Assembly (NCBI GenBank): GCA_013397695.1
Contig: VYZI01000074.1
Location: 1,492,597 to 1,556,596 of the forward strand
DNA from: Centropus unirufus
Lineage: Eukaryota; Chordata; Aves; Cuculiformes; Centropidae
DNA length: 64,000 bases
Direction of reading: 5' to 3'
Shown here piece after piece: positions 28,009 to 40,865 of the stretch. How positions within the stretch are numbered: the stretch's first letter is position 1; every line of letters starts with the position of its first letter. A program made the translations under genes and the position numbers. The notes under the pieces were generated by a model. The model saw only the letters and a program-made list of their open reading frames with translations. It was not told where the DNA came from and did no database searches.

Positions 28009-29989
28009 AGCAGGATGTCTTCACAGCTCAGGTTTGTCTGTGCGGGGTAGCGCTGCAATGGTGCAGCCTTTGCCTCGGACCCTGGTGTCCAAACTGCGGT
28101 GTGAAGCACTCTAGGTGTGTCCCTGAAGTGAAACTTCAAGTTTGGATATGGAAATGGAATGCACTTTGTATCCACCAGAGCTACCCAGCTATCTCAACTT
28201 AAATGTACTAAGTTGGAACAACACGGAGGTTTACTTTGAAAGCACCTTACTTTTGCAAACTAAAGTGCTAGTAGAAGAGCATCCAGTATGGCTGCTAAAA
28301 GAACAAGCATCCAAAGAGAGATTACAGCTTTGGGAAGAATTTAGCTTGGAAGGGGTCATGTAGACCAATCCTTTAAAGCTATTTGAGAGGGTTTCTCAGG
28401 TACGAATGTACATTTTTGGTGTGGAGTTCTAATTTCTGTGAGTAGAGTATGTTGCAAGGTTTCAAACTGAACCATGAACTTTGTAGTTGAGATGATACGG
28501 GACCTGATGTGTTTCAGAAGCAGTCGTATGCGTGCATCTTTGTTGGGGGGGGAGGTGGTGAGGACAGCATTGCTAGGAATGCTATATATAAAATGCTAGG
28601 GAGGAGTTCGATCTCAGACAGATTGCTTCACATTTTGTTTTGGAATTAGAATATAGAATAACTTCAGGCAGAACAGGTCTGCAGTATGCAATGATTCATC
28701 TAAGGTGAAATTTTCAAAAACCTAGCGAGCAGAATTCTTGTTTGGCTCCAACTCAAATTTCAAGAAATTGATTTAGCACTTAGCACTCAAACTCCAGGAC
28801 TTACTACTGCTGTCTCGTGTGTGGGGACTCACCTGTTTCAAAAGCCAACCTCCTTCTCAGGGATTATTCTTCTGGTCTTTGCTTGAATTCCCATTCTAAG
28901 CTAAACTTCTGTGGATTCCTGTCTTTTACGGTTACAGAGCAGTCTGGAGGGGCTGTATAACCGGTTCTTAATATGAGCTTTGAAGTCTGGTTGCTTATCA
29001 AAGCCTTTAACTGTTCTAGAAAGATGTCTATAGATTACCTTTACCTGCTGTTCAGTGTTCAGAAAGAAGGGAGTTATTTGACAGTGGTCAAAACTAAACG
29101 TAATAGGTAGAAGTGTCTATTTATTTCCACTGCTTTCTAGATCTTTTTGGCTAAATTAAAGTGAATTTTTCCTCAGTTTTTTTTTTTTATTAATAGGACA
29201 AAAAGTTTAGCCTAGCTGAGGCTTGTTTCATACTGTACTGGCACTAGAGGAAAGGGCAAAAAAGGTAACTCCATCTTAAAGAACAAACCCTCCCCCACTC
29301 CCCTTCAAGCAAGCCAGCCCATTAATTTTATAATCAACTCGAGTCAAAATTGTGGATCCTGCAGTGCAATTACAGGTATGCAGAGATATCCTGTCAAAAC
29401 ATTTCTTTTCGTTATTGAGCTTGGAGTAGTTGTTCCTGTCTGTTGTGAAATTTGCTTCGTGTTTGACTTTCGGAAGGGTATAACCTGTCAGTCTTGGAAA
29501 AAGAGTTTGGAAAAATCCTTTAGTAGCTCCTACGTGGAATATCTATAGCTACCCTCAGCATGCAAGTGTAGAAAATACAATGCCAATTAAAAAGGCTGAG
29601 AGTGGGGGCATTTTCTCATTGCTCAGAAGAAATCTGTCTTTACTTTTCAAGATGGGGTGTGTTTTGATCCCATTGTCTGTTCCACGAGAAAGCAAGGCTC
29701 CTGTTTGTGGTTAGGAGGAAATATTTAGTACTTGTGAATGCAGAAGCAGTCCCAGTTTAACTTCTGGACGCTAAATATGATTTGTTTTTTTGATTGAGAC
29801 TTGTTTCTGTATGAAAGAGAAAATTTCCTTTGTCCTGAAGACCGTCATCCTCTCCTTATCTTCTTAAAGGTGGGATATGTAAAAAGGATGCTTTGAAGCC
29901 ATGAATTAAATCAGTTGAGGTTGTTTCCCTAGAGCCAATTAGGCTGGGTCTAGTCTTAATAGCTCACAAGGTCTCAAGAATGTGGTCTC
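28009..29989. other. Intronic sequence, nothing recognised
   Basis: This is unique intronic sequence with short G runs (near 28545) and T runs (near 29180). No gene or repeat family was recognised. Confidence 0.5.
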
Positions 29990-30220
29990 CTGCTTAAAAA
30001 GAAATTGATTATTTGAGTACATATTAATAAATCCATCACTGTAAATGCTCCAGTAAGCTTGCTCAGCAGATTATTGCAAGTCAATAAATTAGAAGCCATG
30101 CTACACAAAAGCTTAATACAAAGGTTTCGGATTATGTTTGATTGACAGATGACATTTATGGAATGGCTGATGACCTCAGTCATGCTTAAAGAGCAAAGAG
30201 CAGACATTAAGCCAAATCTT
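29990..30220. promoter_or_regulatory. Candidate intronic enhancer / conserved element (motif cluster)
   Basis: The stretch combines an exact PBX-MEIS/PREP decamer tgattgacag (30139-30148), a TEAD-type ggaatg (30160-30165), a tgacctcagtca inverted site (30171-30182) and several AT-rich homeodomain-like sites (attgattatt, tattaataaat, tcaataaatta). The clustering within about 200 bases is suggestive, but individual short motifs arise by chance and conservation cannot be tested here. Confidence 0.3.
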
Positions 30221-32898
30221 CAGATCCATACAGCAAAATCAACACCTGTTCCAACTACTTCAGCTACTCAGCTGTATCCTGTGTTCCTTCGTACCTGCTC
30301 TAGCAGTTGCTTCGTAAATTAAATTCTCAGTCTGTTAGAAATTTACCACCAATGATATTGCTCCCCATAGGTCTTCTTTGGACTAGGTAATAAATACTTA
30401 GCAGTAGTAATTGTCTTTAGCCATATGAAAGACTGCAGAAGAGCGAGCAGCAAGTTACGTCTTCCTGAAAACTGCATTTTATGCTATTAGTCCTGGAACA
30501 TATGTTAGTCATAAAATGTATAGGATTTAGTTCCCTATTGTCTCTGTGTCAGATGTAAGTACAGGAAAAGGGCAGGAGACTTTAACTGCAAAATAAATCT
30601 CAGTGCCATCCACCTTTATTGCAATTTTCACATTCAGTGCACACAACCAGTTAAATATATACTAAAATAGTAAATATTTCCTTGAAAATGGAAGGTAAAT
30701 ACTTAAAAAAATGTTCAAATACTTAATCTGTATGTAAATACATCTATATAAATGATGATGATCTGGAAACCTTAAATGCTTTACTGAACATATCTTCTGT
30801 ATTCTCTGGTCTTATGAATTTAATATCTATTAGTGTGTTTGGCGTGAGTCCTTAAATGTTTTTAATACCATACTGCATGATGGTAAATTTTTAGTTTGGG
30901 AATGTAGCAAGGAAAAGGAGCAAGATAAATTTCATTACTGTAAGAATTTGAATTGTTGGGATTTTAAGCTATTTCTGGTGAAGGAAAAAGAGGTGGACAA
31001 GTGAGGGAGGAAACAGCAGGATGGTGTTGACTGAGGAAAAGTTTCTGTTGACTGCTGAAAGATTTTCTCATTTTTGTAAAGGATCTGAACAGTAAGGTGT
31101 ACAGGCAGCCAGCTTTCTTCAAATATCTGCTGATGCTACAGTCCAGAAATCGTATGAAGGTGAAATAGGGTGAGAAGAGAAGGAAGAAAATAACATACCT
31201 TCATAACGTTACCATCACATTGAATCTAGCAATTTTTTTTTTTATTTGAGCGAAATAGGTGTTTTATTAGATCTGGCAAGTGTTCCAGATGTGAGGGGCC
31301 ATTGGAGAAAGTTGTTTTCCAAGGAGCACTTTTCAACTAGAAGATAGCTGGGAAGGAATAAAGATGGGGAAGGAGAGCGGGCATACATAAATAAGAGATA
31401 TCAGAGAAGCTCCTGTCTGTTATCTCGAGGACAAGAATAAATTAAATCTTATTCGTATGTTGAGAGAAATTACAGTGCAGAGCTCTGTGTGCTTAGAAAG
31501 TTGGGCTGGTGGCTGTAACACCCGACTTTTGGAACAGGTTTATAATGCCCTGAATGGGAACCAGATCAGAACACCTGAAGCCATCCCTCTCAAACAAGGG
31601 CCATGATCAAAACATCTTCTTTTGAAGATGCCCTCTAGCCAGCCACATTCGAATTCCAGAAGAAGCTTTTGGTAGGCTGTTTTTGTCATAAGTAGCAGAA
31701 CTGTGGCTGAAAATGTTTGGAGCTGATTTGGGTTTCAGTTATGTGAAGCTGGCCTTTTCTTACCATCTATCAAAAGTCACACACCATCTTTTCATGAAGA
31801 AATGATATGCAAGATATGCTGCCTTTATTTTGGAAAGAAGAGCTTTCCATTCTTACATCAGAAAACAGAAAATTCTTCACCTGGTTTTCTCACTTTAGGT
31901 TAGAACTTTGAGGTTGGCCATCAGTGAATGTTAAAGGTATTTAACACAGCATGCGTGCACTGTGATGCCAGCAATCACTGTGTTACCAGAAGACACAGGT
32001 CCTTCTTAGGTTTTTTTTTAAGGTAAAAGTACCTAAATTTTCTTATTGTGGATTAGTAAGTATCTAACAACTAAAAATTCTCATTCAGTGCATCTTCAAA
32101 TACTTTTACTTTTGCCCCATCCATGTTAATTCTGATTTTCTCCATTGCTGTGAAAGGTATTCTGGTAAGGAAGGAGTTAGCAGGTTGGCTGTCACTGTTA
32201 GCTGAGAATGAAGAAAACAGCACCTTAATAAACAGAAGCTGAGAGCAGAAGAGCCCATGAGAAACAAAAGGTCTAATTTAAGAGAAAATTCCTCCCTGCA
32301 ACTTTTGGTTCAAGTGCGTAGCCTTTACTTTATGCAACAGACGTTCCCCTATTTACGTTCCTGTGTGTCATGGTGTTCTTTAATCTTTACATAACTTAAA
32401 TTCCTTTGGTACGAAGGAGTGTGTTTCTGATGGGCCTCTCTGAGGGTTGGCTGTACGGTGACTGCTGGCTGTTTTTGTGTTGTGCCAGGCAACAGCATGG
32501 ATAACAAAAGTATAATTCATAAAATTGATAAGAATGTTGAAATTATCTGAAATGTGTCTTTTATGTATCAGTGTTTTCATTTGTTACCGTGCTGCCTTAT
32601 TTTCCTTCTTGAAATTTTCCATTATCCGGAGAGAGATAATGAAGTATGCTAATTTTTATTTCCATTCTCAGCTTTTTAGTACATGCGTTGGCTTGGCTAC
32701 AGTGCTAAGCAGTTTTAAAAGGGACCAGCAAAAAAAGTAGTGAAGCACAACTGCCTCCGTGGTAATGGAATTCATTGTTCCGGTCACTAAGTGTTGTAAT
32801 TCATTAGAGACAGCTAACAACATAGTCTGAAATGCCCAATTGTTACTGAAAACCAATAAGCTTAATTAAACTACTTTTTAATATTTTTTTTTTTTCAG
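30221..32898. other. Intronic sequence leading to exon acceptor
   Basis: This is AT-rich unique sequence. It ends in the T-rich polypyrimidine tract (about 32880-32895) of the RNGTT exon at 32899. No other exon was recognised. Confidence 0.55.
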
Positions 32899-32999
32899 AG
32901 ATACAAGCCTGGTCGTTGTGATGATATTTTGAAATGGAAGCCACCCAGCCTGAACTCCGTTGATTTTCGTCTAAAGATAACAAGAATTGGTGGAGAGGG
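32899..32999 (+). CDS. RNGTT: RNGTT internal coding exon (guanylyltransferase motif V)
   Basis: The exon has 33 codons plus two bases and continues directly from the previous exon (phase 0 start, phase 2 end). It opens RYKPGRCDDILKWKPPSL and goes on through NSVDFRLKITRIGGEG, the last Gly being completed by the next exon. LKWKP is guanylyltransferase motif V; its two lysines contact the GTP phosphates in this family, so the exon carries catalytic residues. The acceptor is a T-rich tract ending in cag (AG at 32897-32898). The donor is GTATGT from 33000; cutting after base 32999 rather than 33000 is required for the frame to match. It corresponds to about residues 447-480 of the human protein. 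It is a very short exon between introns of 28.6 and 29.9 kb, and is flanked by inverted CR1 copies that may influence splicing. Confidence 0.96.
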
Positions 33000-33001
33000 G
33001 T

Positions 33002-34278
33002 ATGTAATCTCTTCCCTTTTAAAACGTATAACACTCATGTGAATGTCCTTTAGCAGTTAATCTCAGCTCTGATATTTCTTGACATTTCCTGGATCTCAGT
33101 CTTTCTATAGTCTGTAGGATTTATTCATTGAAAATATAGGCAACTGTTGTTTTCTATGCAACGCTGATTGCAATGCCAGATCTTTAGAAAGTAAATGTAC
33201 TCATTCTTAAATGAAGTTTCATAAAACTACTAAAAACATCCGGTTTGGATTGGCCTCTACATCTTATGTTTTCAGAGAGCAGGCAGGCTATATTAGCTTA
33301 AAGTTCTTGCATAAAATAACTGTTTTGCATTGGTTTTATGCGAACTACTAACAATCGAAGTTTTCTTCCATTTTAGAAGTATGCACAATGAGAAATGGCA
33401 CTTGTTTTCTTAGAGGAAAGCAAAACTTGAAACTTGTACTCAATGCATATTCTTTGATATAGTAGTTAAAACCACTAAAATTTTAATCAAAACCAGTGAG
33501 TTCTCCTGGCAGAAGACATGTAAACCTTTACGTTGTATCAGTTCTACATACTATTTGCATAGTTCAATTAGTGCACATATTAAATACGGACAATTTCCAT
33601 ATTCATTTGTCCCAGGGAGAGGAAGGGGAAGATCGAGTCACCAGATTAAAAGCTTGCCTTAGAAAAGGCTTTGTTTAAAACAAAAGTTAATTATTATTAG
33701 GTTGCTTAATGTTTTAACATCTGGGACTCATTTTGCCTGGTGGTTTGAAATACTGACATTTAGGTTTTCTTTATGCCACGGGCTACTCAATACAATTAAA
33801 AAAGTAATTCATATATGACTTACGTATTCCAGAATACTAATAATGGCATATCTAACTTCTAGACGTTTGCATGTCATGTTAATGAATATATTTAATGAAT
33901 GGATAGTATCTTAAGGATATGGACTTTATTCTGCAAACTGAACTGCTGACTTCTGAGCATTTCATGAGGTCAGAATTGTCTCTTCAGAATTTTGTATTTC
34001 AAAACATGATGTTAAGTCCCCAGTGAAAACAGTTATTTCAGCGAATATACAGAAACTTGTTTGGCTTTAAAGTCACACAACAGTGTAATATATGAAAGAT
34101 CTCTGTGTGGAAAAAACCCAGCCCATTATTTGATAGGAAGGTTATTTTATTATAGTTCTCTTATAACTTCTGCTGGAGTTTATAAATGTGCAGAGGTAGC
34201 CTGTGACTCAGAAGCAAAACACAACATATTTTTCATTTCACATTAAAAAAGGAATATTTGCTTGATTAGTTATCACTG
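33002..34278. other. Intronic sequence, nothing recognised
   Basis: This is AT-rich unique sequence immediately downstream of the motif V exon. No repeat or gene was recognised. Confidence 0.5.
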
Positions 34279-34323
34279 ATATCAAATATAAAACTGCCAG
34301 TGCTGTTGTTTTATATTTGATAT
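34279..34323. repeat. Perfect 16-bp inverted repeat (hairpin)
   Basis: The left arm atatcaaatataaaac (34279-34294) is exactly complementary to the right arm gttttatatttgatat (34308-34323) across a 13-base loop that itself holds gc/gc complementarity. As RNA it would fold into a stem of at least 16 bp. It could be a miniature inverted-repeat element remnant, a cruciform or a small-RNA-like hairpin; nothing in the sequence decides between them. Confidence 0.9.
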
Positions 34324-37300
34324 ATTACATCATGGATGATTGGGTCAGAATGTGACCAGTTATACAATAGCAAGGCAGCAAAAAAACAATTCACAGAAAG
34401 TCGGGCGCTTCGTAGGAAGTTATTAAAGAATGACTGATCCACTGTGGAACTGTAAACATTTTCTAACATTTGGAAAAGTTATACTGTATTGCAACTGTAT
34501 GAAAGTAACTGCGTTGCTCGTATTGTGGAAGTCATTGTCTAAATCAGTCTGTGAATACTGTTACACTTAAATACGTTAAAAGTATATGTTCCTCTCATAT
34601 ACATAAGAAAAAAACCCGATCCTAGAAACCTGACATTTGATAAATAAAGTACAGTTCTTCCAGATATATTTTACCTCTTCTCACATGAGAGTTGGCTGCT
34701 ATTGGAAAATACGTGCGTTCGTCATCCAACAAAAAGAAAAGTTCATGAAGTACTGAGTGGAAAATAATGATTTGCTGTTGTTGGGAGAGAGGTATTTATG
34801 TTAAGTAATGACCTATGAAACAGTAGCTTCTGCCCAGTTAAACACGAACAATGAAGGAAATACTCCGGTTTAGCTGCTTCAGTTGTTCATTTGAGCATCC
34901 AATTTATCGCTTGGTAAAATCTGAACTTGTTTGAGGGAAGATCACTATTATACTGATTCTGAAGTGGTTTGCTAGACTTTTAAAAGAAGCATCTTTAATT
35001 TCAGACTGTAAAAAAGGCAGTTCCTGAGATCTGAGCACTACCATAATAAATGGTTGACGTCTGATATAAGTAAAAATTCTATTTTGATGAGCTGAACGTC
35101 TGCCTACTGGCAGTTCTAACACGATAACGTTAAGCTTCCTGCCTCCCTCCACCACATTGAGATTAAAAGAAAGCATTGGTACTGCTTTCAACCTTTTAAC
35201 CTAAAAGTTTTCTTCTTCTTCAGTAGTCAAAAAGGAATCTTCTGATAGCAGAGTAATACAGATGATATTTAGGTTCTGTTACAGAATTTGTGTGTTGTTT
35301 TGGTCGAGTCGAACAATAATATTTACAGAAATAGAAGATATGCCTTTGTATTGATCTCTTGCTGACAAATGAGGAGCTAAAGTCAAAGTATTGATCTCAA
35401 ATACTTGAAACAATGAGGATGGGGATTGCCTGTAATTTCCAAGTCCGCTGGTCTGATTTACAGGCTTATCTTCAAATCTTGACATGCAGACAAATCTAAA
35501 CCTGTGCTACAAGTGTGTGATTTTTCTCACAGTTTTGAGCCTAGCCATTAGTCATACAGGCTGAGCCTGTATCGGAAAGCTCCAACCATGCAGCCCTTGT
35601 ATTTGCAGTTCCCTGTTCACTTAAATAGTGAAAGAATAGCATATAGGAGCATGATTTATTCAGTACCATGAGATCAGGGCACTGTCAGCTCTTGGACATG
35701 TCTTTTTGGATGGCAGATGTAATTGAGATCCAGAACAATTGTAAACAATCTTGTGCATTTTTCGTGTGAATGAAGGAGTTACCTCTAGGGAGTTGGCCAG
35801 ATTTTAGTCAGCGTGATTATTTTCCATCTACCTAAAATTCCCCTGTGCTTTCAGTCGTGCATTTCCATCCATAGATCAGTCTGCAACAGTACTGTTAACT
35901 GCAAAATAGCTGCTATGTTTCACCCCAGATGTAGTTCAATTATGGATGAATGACCAATTGTTTTTATCTAGGGTTCAGTTATTTCACTACTGCTGATAGC
36001 AGAGGGAGTTTTGCCATTGAATTAAAAAGAAGCATTTGGTTTGTGGTCTATAAAAGTACTTTTAGAATAAGCTTCCCTATTAAAGACTCAGACTGCATAA
36101 CAAAGAATAAACAGGAAGGGATAAAGAATACTACTGCATCCCAAAGAAAGACAGGGTTTCTGTAACCTCAGTGACCTAATCCTGACACTCCTGTTCAGTG
36201 CACCTATTTGAAAGGAATTGCATTATTGCACCTTAGTGAGTTACAGCTCATCAGCTGAGCCATGGTAATTGTCCCCTGTGTATTGTCACAGTCCAGCCTG
36301 GCCAAGCATCAGGATGATGGTTATATTAACTCTTTTTACATTGTGTTTTCAAGAATTCCAGTTGATGGTCTCTCAATCTCTTCTCATCACATCAATATTT
36401 TTAAAAAAAACCCAAAATCAAACCAACAACTCATTGAATCAGGTAAACAAGAGAGTACTTGGTTGTTTATCTCTGAATCATATCAGTTGAACTGAAAAGC
36501 CTTTGCATACCACGTGCTTTACAAAGGTAGACCCACTTCCCAGCACTTCTGTCAGTCCACGTTTGCTAAGACAAGGGTCTCAAAACAGCAATGCAAACTG
36601 GAGCCCTCTGGTCATACAACAGTACCGTATCTTTTTCCTACATTATGATGATACTCATAGAAAATAAAAGAACAGGGATTTAAGCACATCAACTGCATTT
36701 CCAAATGACTTACAAGTTAAATAATCTTATCAGAAGAGAATGTGGAAGATATTTAATTGCTGTATGCAATATCAGAGTTATATTGCAGGGAGGACTGCTT
36801 TTAAATAGTAGACATACGTTTTCCTAAAATGTCTGACTCTAAGAATATTTCTTAAAAAATAAAACCCCTGGGCATTGTTTAAATATCACAAATACCAACT
36901 GAAAATGTCTAAGTAGTGCCAGATTTGTGGGAGCTTCCCAAACCGCAGTTTCTTAAATGTCCATGCTTCCTTTTACATTGTTTTAATTGGTCAGTGGGAG
37001 TCCCACAGTTTTCTCTGAATCAGATATAGTAAAATCAAATTACAAGCAAGGCTTTATTTGTATTGATTTTAGTGAATATCTTACTGCATCAATTCGATAC
37101 CATTTCAGATTACAGAATGATATAAAGTTCATATAGAACCTTGAGGTACTGGAAAGCATCAGGAATTTTACTCATCTTCTAAGACAGAAATAGTGATAAG
37201 GCTTGTTTCTTTTAAAAAGTTAGTAATGTGAAGTAGACGTCAACTTTTTTGTTACTAGCAACTCTATTTTTTTTATTATATTAATGAATAAGTAGACAAC

Positions 37301-39203
37301 ATGTGGGAAAAAAACCAAGCAAATTGTTTAGGTAAAGTTCTATTTAGCTTGGCCATTGTCAAGAAATAAGAAACGAGATAAGGCACTGTACGTTTGATGA
37401 AAGAGGAGGCTTGATGGCAGGGGCTTCAAATCTTCAATCAATTGATAATTACAAATCAACATCCAGATACAAGGTATCATGACTGCAGGCAAATGCCTGT
37501 TTTCCTTGAGATAGATGCGATGCTGCCCTTGTTGTTCTTTAAGTTAGAAACAGCTTCTGAAGGGGGCAGGGGCAAGGATGCAGCTGGTACAGAGTGACTG
37601 TGATGTTCTTGATTTGCCCTCTGATTTCTATGTTGTCTGTCACAAGGTGGCCCATCCGTTTTATAAGCGAGTCTTCCTCACTCTTGGGCTTTGAAAAAAA
37701 AATAAAATTGGTAACTAACTGAAAAAACCATAAAAGAACAAACTGGATTGGATAAGGTCTGCAGAACAGAGCGGAGAGCCTGGCCTGGGTTTTGTTCCTT
37801 CATCTTCTCTTTCCATTCCCCTTTTTATCTGATTCGTACATTGTCGGTGTGGGCTGTGAGCTCTTTGCCTTCTCACCTGGTTGCAGAATGGCTGTTATCA
37901 AAGAGCACAAACTTGTTATTAGACATCATCCATCACAGAAAGAGACCTTTCCATAGAGTGCCCTGGCGATAAAAATAATAATACCATATTCCTCTCCCCT
38001 CCAAAGATCCCAGTGAAGGTTGGGGCTGCATTTCTATTGAGTGCAGTGGAATTATGAGGCCGAATGCAGATGATGTCGTGCAGCAATTACAGAACAAATA
38101 AGGACAAGATGTTGCAAATAGATGCAAAGCTGCACAGTGGTGGGATGACAGCAGGAGGAGTGCAGGTCTGAATATATTAACTGCATTTATGGCTGTACCA
38201 TTGTTAAAGGACATGTGGGCTTCGAAGCTGTTTACTTTTTAAGGAATGCAAGAGTTGCAAATTAAAGTAAGGGAGTAATTTGTTTAGCTATCACCCTCAG
38301 GCATTCGACTCTTACCACAGTAGGTCCTGCTGGCTCCGAAGAAATGCGGAGGGCAGGGTTGTGCAAACTGATGGAGAGAGGATGTTCGGTATGGAAAGCA
38401 TAGCGAGGTGGCATGGGAAGGGGAAGCACAACAGCTTCCGTGGTAGAAATATATATGCACAACTGCCACCATTGGCACTGCGATGGACACAGTAGATACA
38501 CGTTTTACCCAGTGTCTATGTGATATTGCTTATGTGAGGATATTTAAAATCTTTTCATAACACTTTGTTTTTTAAAACCTGTTTTCAAAGTAAGGCTTTG
38601 AATCTGGCCTCTGTTTGTACTCTGGTACACTGAACATGATGTTGTACCTTCCACAACTAATACTCAGGATGCTCTTGGAATTTTTAATGTCGGATTTCAA
38701 AAATGAACTCAGCCTCATCTTTTTTATATGTTCAAGTGGCAGCCTTGGGCAATCTCCATCTGTCAGATAATTATTCTACTTTAGCTACTCATATCTCCAG
38801 ATTTTTAAAAGCTTTGCCTCATATCGTCCTAAAATTATCTATACACTTGCAAAATGGAATGTAAATGTAGCCTTGTATATTTTATGGATTCTGTTCCTTT
38901 TTCTTGAACTAGCTGCCTTCTTAAAGCAGTCTTTTCTAGTTGCTCACGTCAGCTATCCTAATGATTATCCACTCTGGTAAAGTTCCATTTCTATCTGTAC
39001 GCAAGATCAAGAAAAGCTCCCAAATACCATATGCCTCTAAACTTTTCTTTCCTGCCATGCGTTTCTCTGTCCTATTTTACATTTGGATAGATAACTTCTT
39101 CCTATTTGGCCATGTAGATAGAATTTTTGCTACTTGTGAATATGGAAATAGAGGGCTGATGCCTTCCCTAGCTGAACACCTGTAAGGTGGTAAAATCTGA
39201 GAA
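34324..39203. other. Intronic sequence, nothing recognised
   Basis: This is unique AT-rich intronic DNA. The 37980-38260 part is slightly richer in GC and purines, but I could not assign it to any repeat or gene. Confidence 0.5.
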
Positions 39204-39745
39204 ATGAGGGAGGGAAGCAGGCAGTGGAGAAATGACCCTGGGCTTCAGGATAGCTGGCGGTGGCTTTCTCAAGGAACAGGTAGATACTATCCTATGGCAG
39301 GTTCCCTAAAGTGCAGAGAGGCCCAGGATAGCTGCTTGATGTTCAAAGACAGCCTCCTCAAAATGCCCAAGGACCTGTATTTCCAGTGTGCAGGAAGACA
39401 AGCAGACATGGCAGACAGCTGGCTTGCTTGCATGGGAAATTCCGGCAATAACTCACCTAAAGAAAGTGGATAGAAAACATAAACAGGGACAGACCCCCGT
39501 GGAGATGATAAAACCAGAGTTTGAGTGTAGAGGGAAAGAACTAGAAAAGCTAAAACTCACTGGAGTTGACAATAAGTGAAGGACTTTGGTAACTAAAGAT
39601 ACCTTGGTAACTAAAGGAAGACTAAGGAAGATGATGTGCTGCTAATGCAGGAGGAGACAGAGTAAAGAAAGGCTCAAGAAGGGCTGAGGTACACAACGCT
39701 GCCTTGGCTTTGGTCTTCACTCCCTGATGGCTGGATAGGGAAAAG
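39204..39745 (+). mobile_element. Degenerate CR1 ORF2 fragment (+)
   Basis: The clearest part is near 39690-39720, where one frame reads AEVHNAALALVFT, close to the CR1 linker segment between endonuclease and reverse transcriptase. The upstream part (39204-39570) has an 89-codon frame that may belong to the same element, but I cannot align it confidently. It is interrupted by stops, and a short duplication of ttggtaactaaag lies near 39585-39617. The element seems to continue at 40325 after the LTR. Confidence 0.5.
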
Positions 39746-39769
39746 AATCAAAGGTGTAAAAGTGAGAGA

Positions 39770-40221
39770 AATTGTGGGTTGTGGCAAAGACAGTTTATTA
39801 GGTAAAGCAAAAACCATGCACAAAAGCAAAGCAAAACAAGGAATTCACCACTTCCCATTGGCAGGCAGGTGTTCAGCCATCTCCAGGAAAACAGGGCTTC
39901 ATCATGTGTTACTTGGGAAGATAAAACCATAATTGCAAATATCCCCTGCCTCTTCCTTCTTCCCTTAGCTTTATATGCTGAGCATGTTGTCGTGTGGTAT
40001 GGAATATCCCTTTGGTCAGCTGGGTTCAGCTGTCCCTGCTGTGTCCCCTCCCACCTCCTGGTGCTCTCTCAGCCTACACATTGGTGGGATGAGCAGCAGA
40101 AAAGGCCTTGAGTCAGCAATAATTGAAACATTTTTGTATTATCAACACCATTTCCAGCACAAGGAAGCCAAGCCATAGCCCCATACAAAGAAAAGTAACT
40201 CCATGCCAGCCAAAGCCAGCT
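39770..40221 (+). mobile_element. Solo LTR of an avian endogenous retrovirus (ERVL-like)
   Basis: The sequence follows a bird ERV LTR that I recognise: an AAGCAAAGCAAAAC-type start region, ggaattcaccacttcccattgg, ggcaggtgttcagccatctc, a TATA-like tttatatg (39970-39977), ggaatatccctttggtcag, then agaaaaggccttgagtca and an end in catgccagccaaagccagc. No internal retroviral genes, primer-binding site or second LTR are present, so it is a solo LTR left by recombination or a truncated copy. Family assignment to ERVL is from memory. The exact 5' boundary and the target-site duplication could not be fixed. Confidence 0.72.
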
Positions 40222-40324
40222 TAACTACCAACAGGTGAGGAAGTTCAAGTTAGGGACTCCTTAAGCAAACTGGACTTCAGAGCACGGGAGGGCAGAGCTT
40301 TGACCCTGGAGCAATCGTTAGTCC

Positions 40325-40865
40325 TTGTGGCAAAGATGGGCAGCTGATAGGGGGCTGCTGGTGGGGAGGATGATTCTTGGCTTCTATTCAGCATTTGTGA
40401 GACTGCATCTTGAGTGTGGTGTCCAGTTTTGGGCTCTCCAGTCTAAAAAATACATGGATGCACTGGAGCAATGGTGGGCCACCAAGACGGTGAGGGGATT
40501 GAAGAACCTGATGCACAAAGAGAGGCTGAGAGAACAGGGTTGTTCAGGTCAAGGAAGACAAGGCTGCGTAATACTTCATCGCTGTTTACTGCGCCCTAAC
40601 AGCAGGTTAGAGAAGAACCAGGCTGCTCAGGGCTGTGTGCTGAAAGAACGAAGATTGAAGGACACAAACGGTAGAAGGCCAGGAGGAGATGAAGGTCTGA
40701 CACTGTAGTAGGCTGACGACTTGTAGAGTCTCCATCTTTGGAGATACTCCAAAGCTGACTGGATATGGCTGTGAGCGACCCCGATGTAACTGGGAAGCTG
40801 ACCGTGTCTTGAGCATGAGGGAGATGACACGTAAATGTCCTTTCCAATCACAGTTATTCCGAGAT
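40325..40865 (+). mobile_element. CR1 LINE fragment (+), ORF2 C-terminus and 3' end
   Basis: A frame here reads LHLECGVQFWALQSKKYMDA and later KNLMHKERLREQG, the degenerate C-terminal part of CR1 ORF2. It is followed by the 3' UTR and ends near cctttccaatcacagttatt (about 40840-40862). Several frameshifts and substitutions are present. It probably belongs to the same inserted CR1 as 39204-39745; the reverse transcriptase core that should lie between them is missing and the ERV LTR sits there instead. Confidence 0.8.

Larger units (their letters stand above)
4298..32898 (+). other. RNGTT: RNGTT intron of about 28.6 kb
   Basis: The intron is bounded by the GTAAGT donor after 4297 and the cag acceptor before 32899; both junctions are fixed by protein continuity. 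It is mostly AT-rich unique sequence with few repeats: the microsatellite at 5215, CR1 fragments at 9139 and 27804, homopolymer tracts and an N gap. No nested gene was recognised. Confidence 0.9.

Noticed and set aside
40325..40708. 127-codon open frame on +
   Set aside because: It is a degenerate CR1 ORF2 C-terminal remnant, not a host gene.
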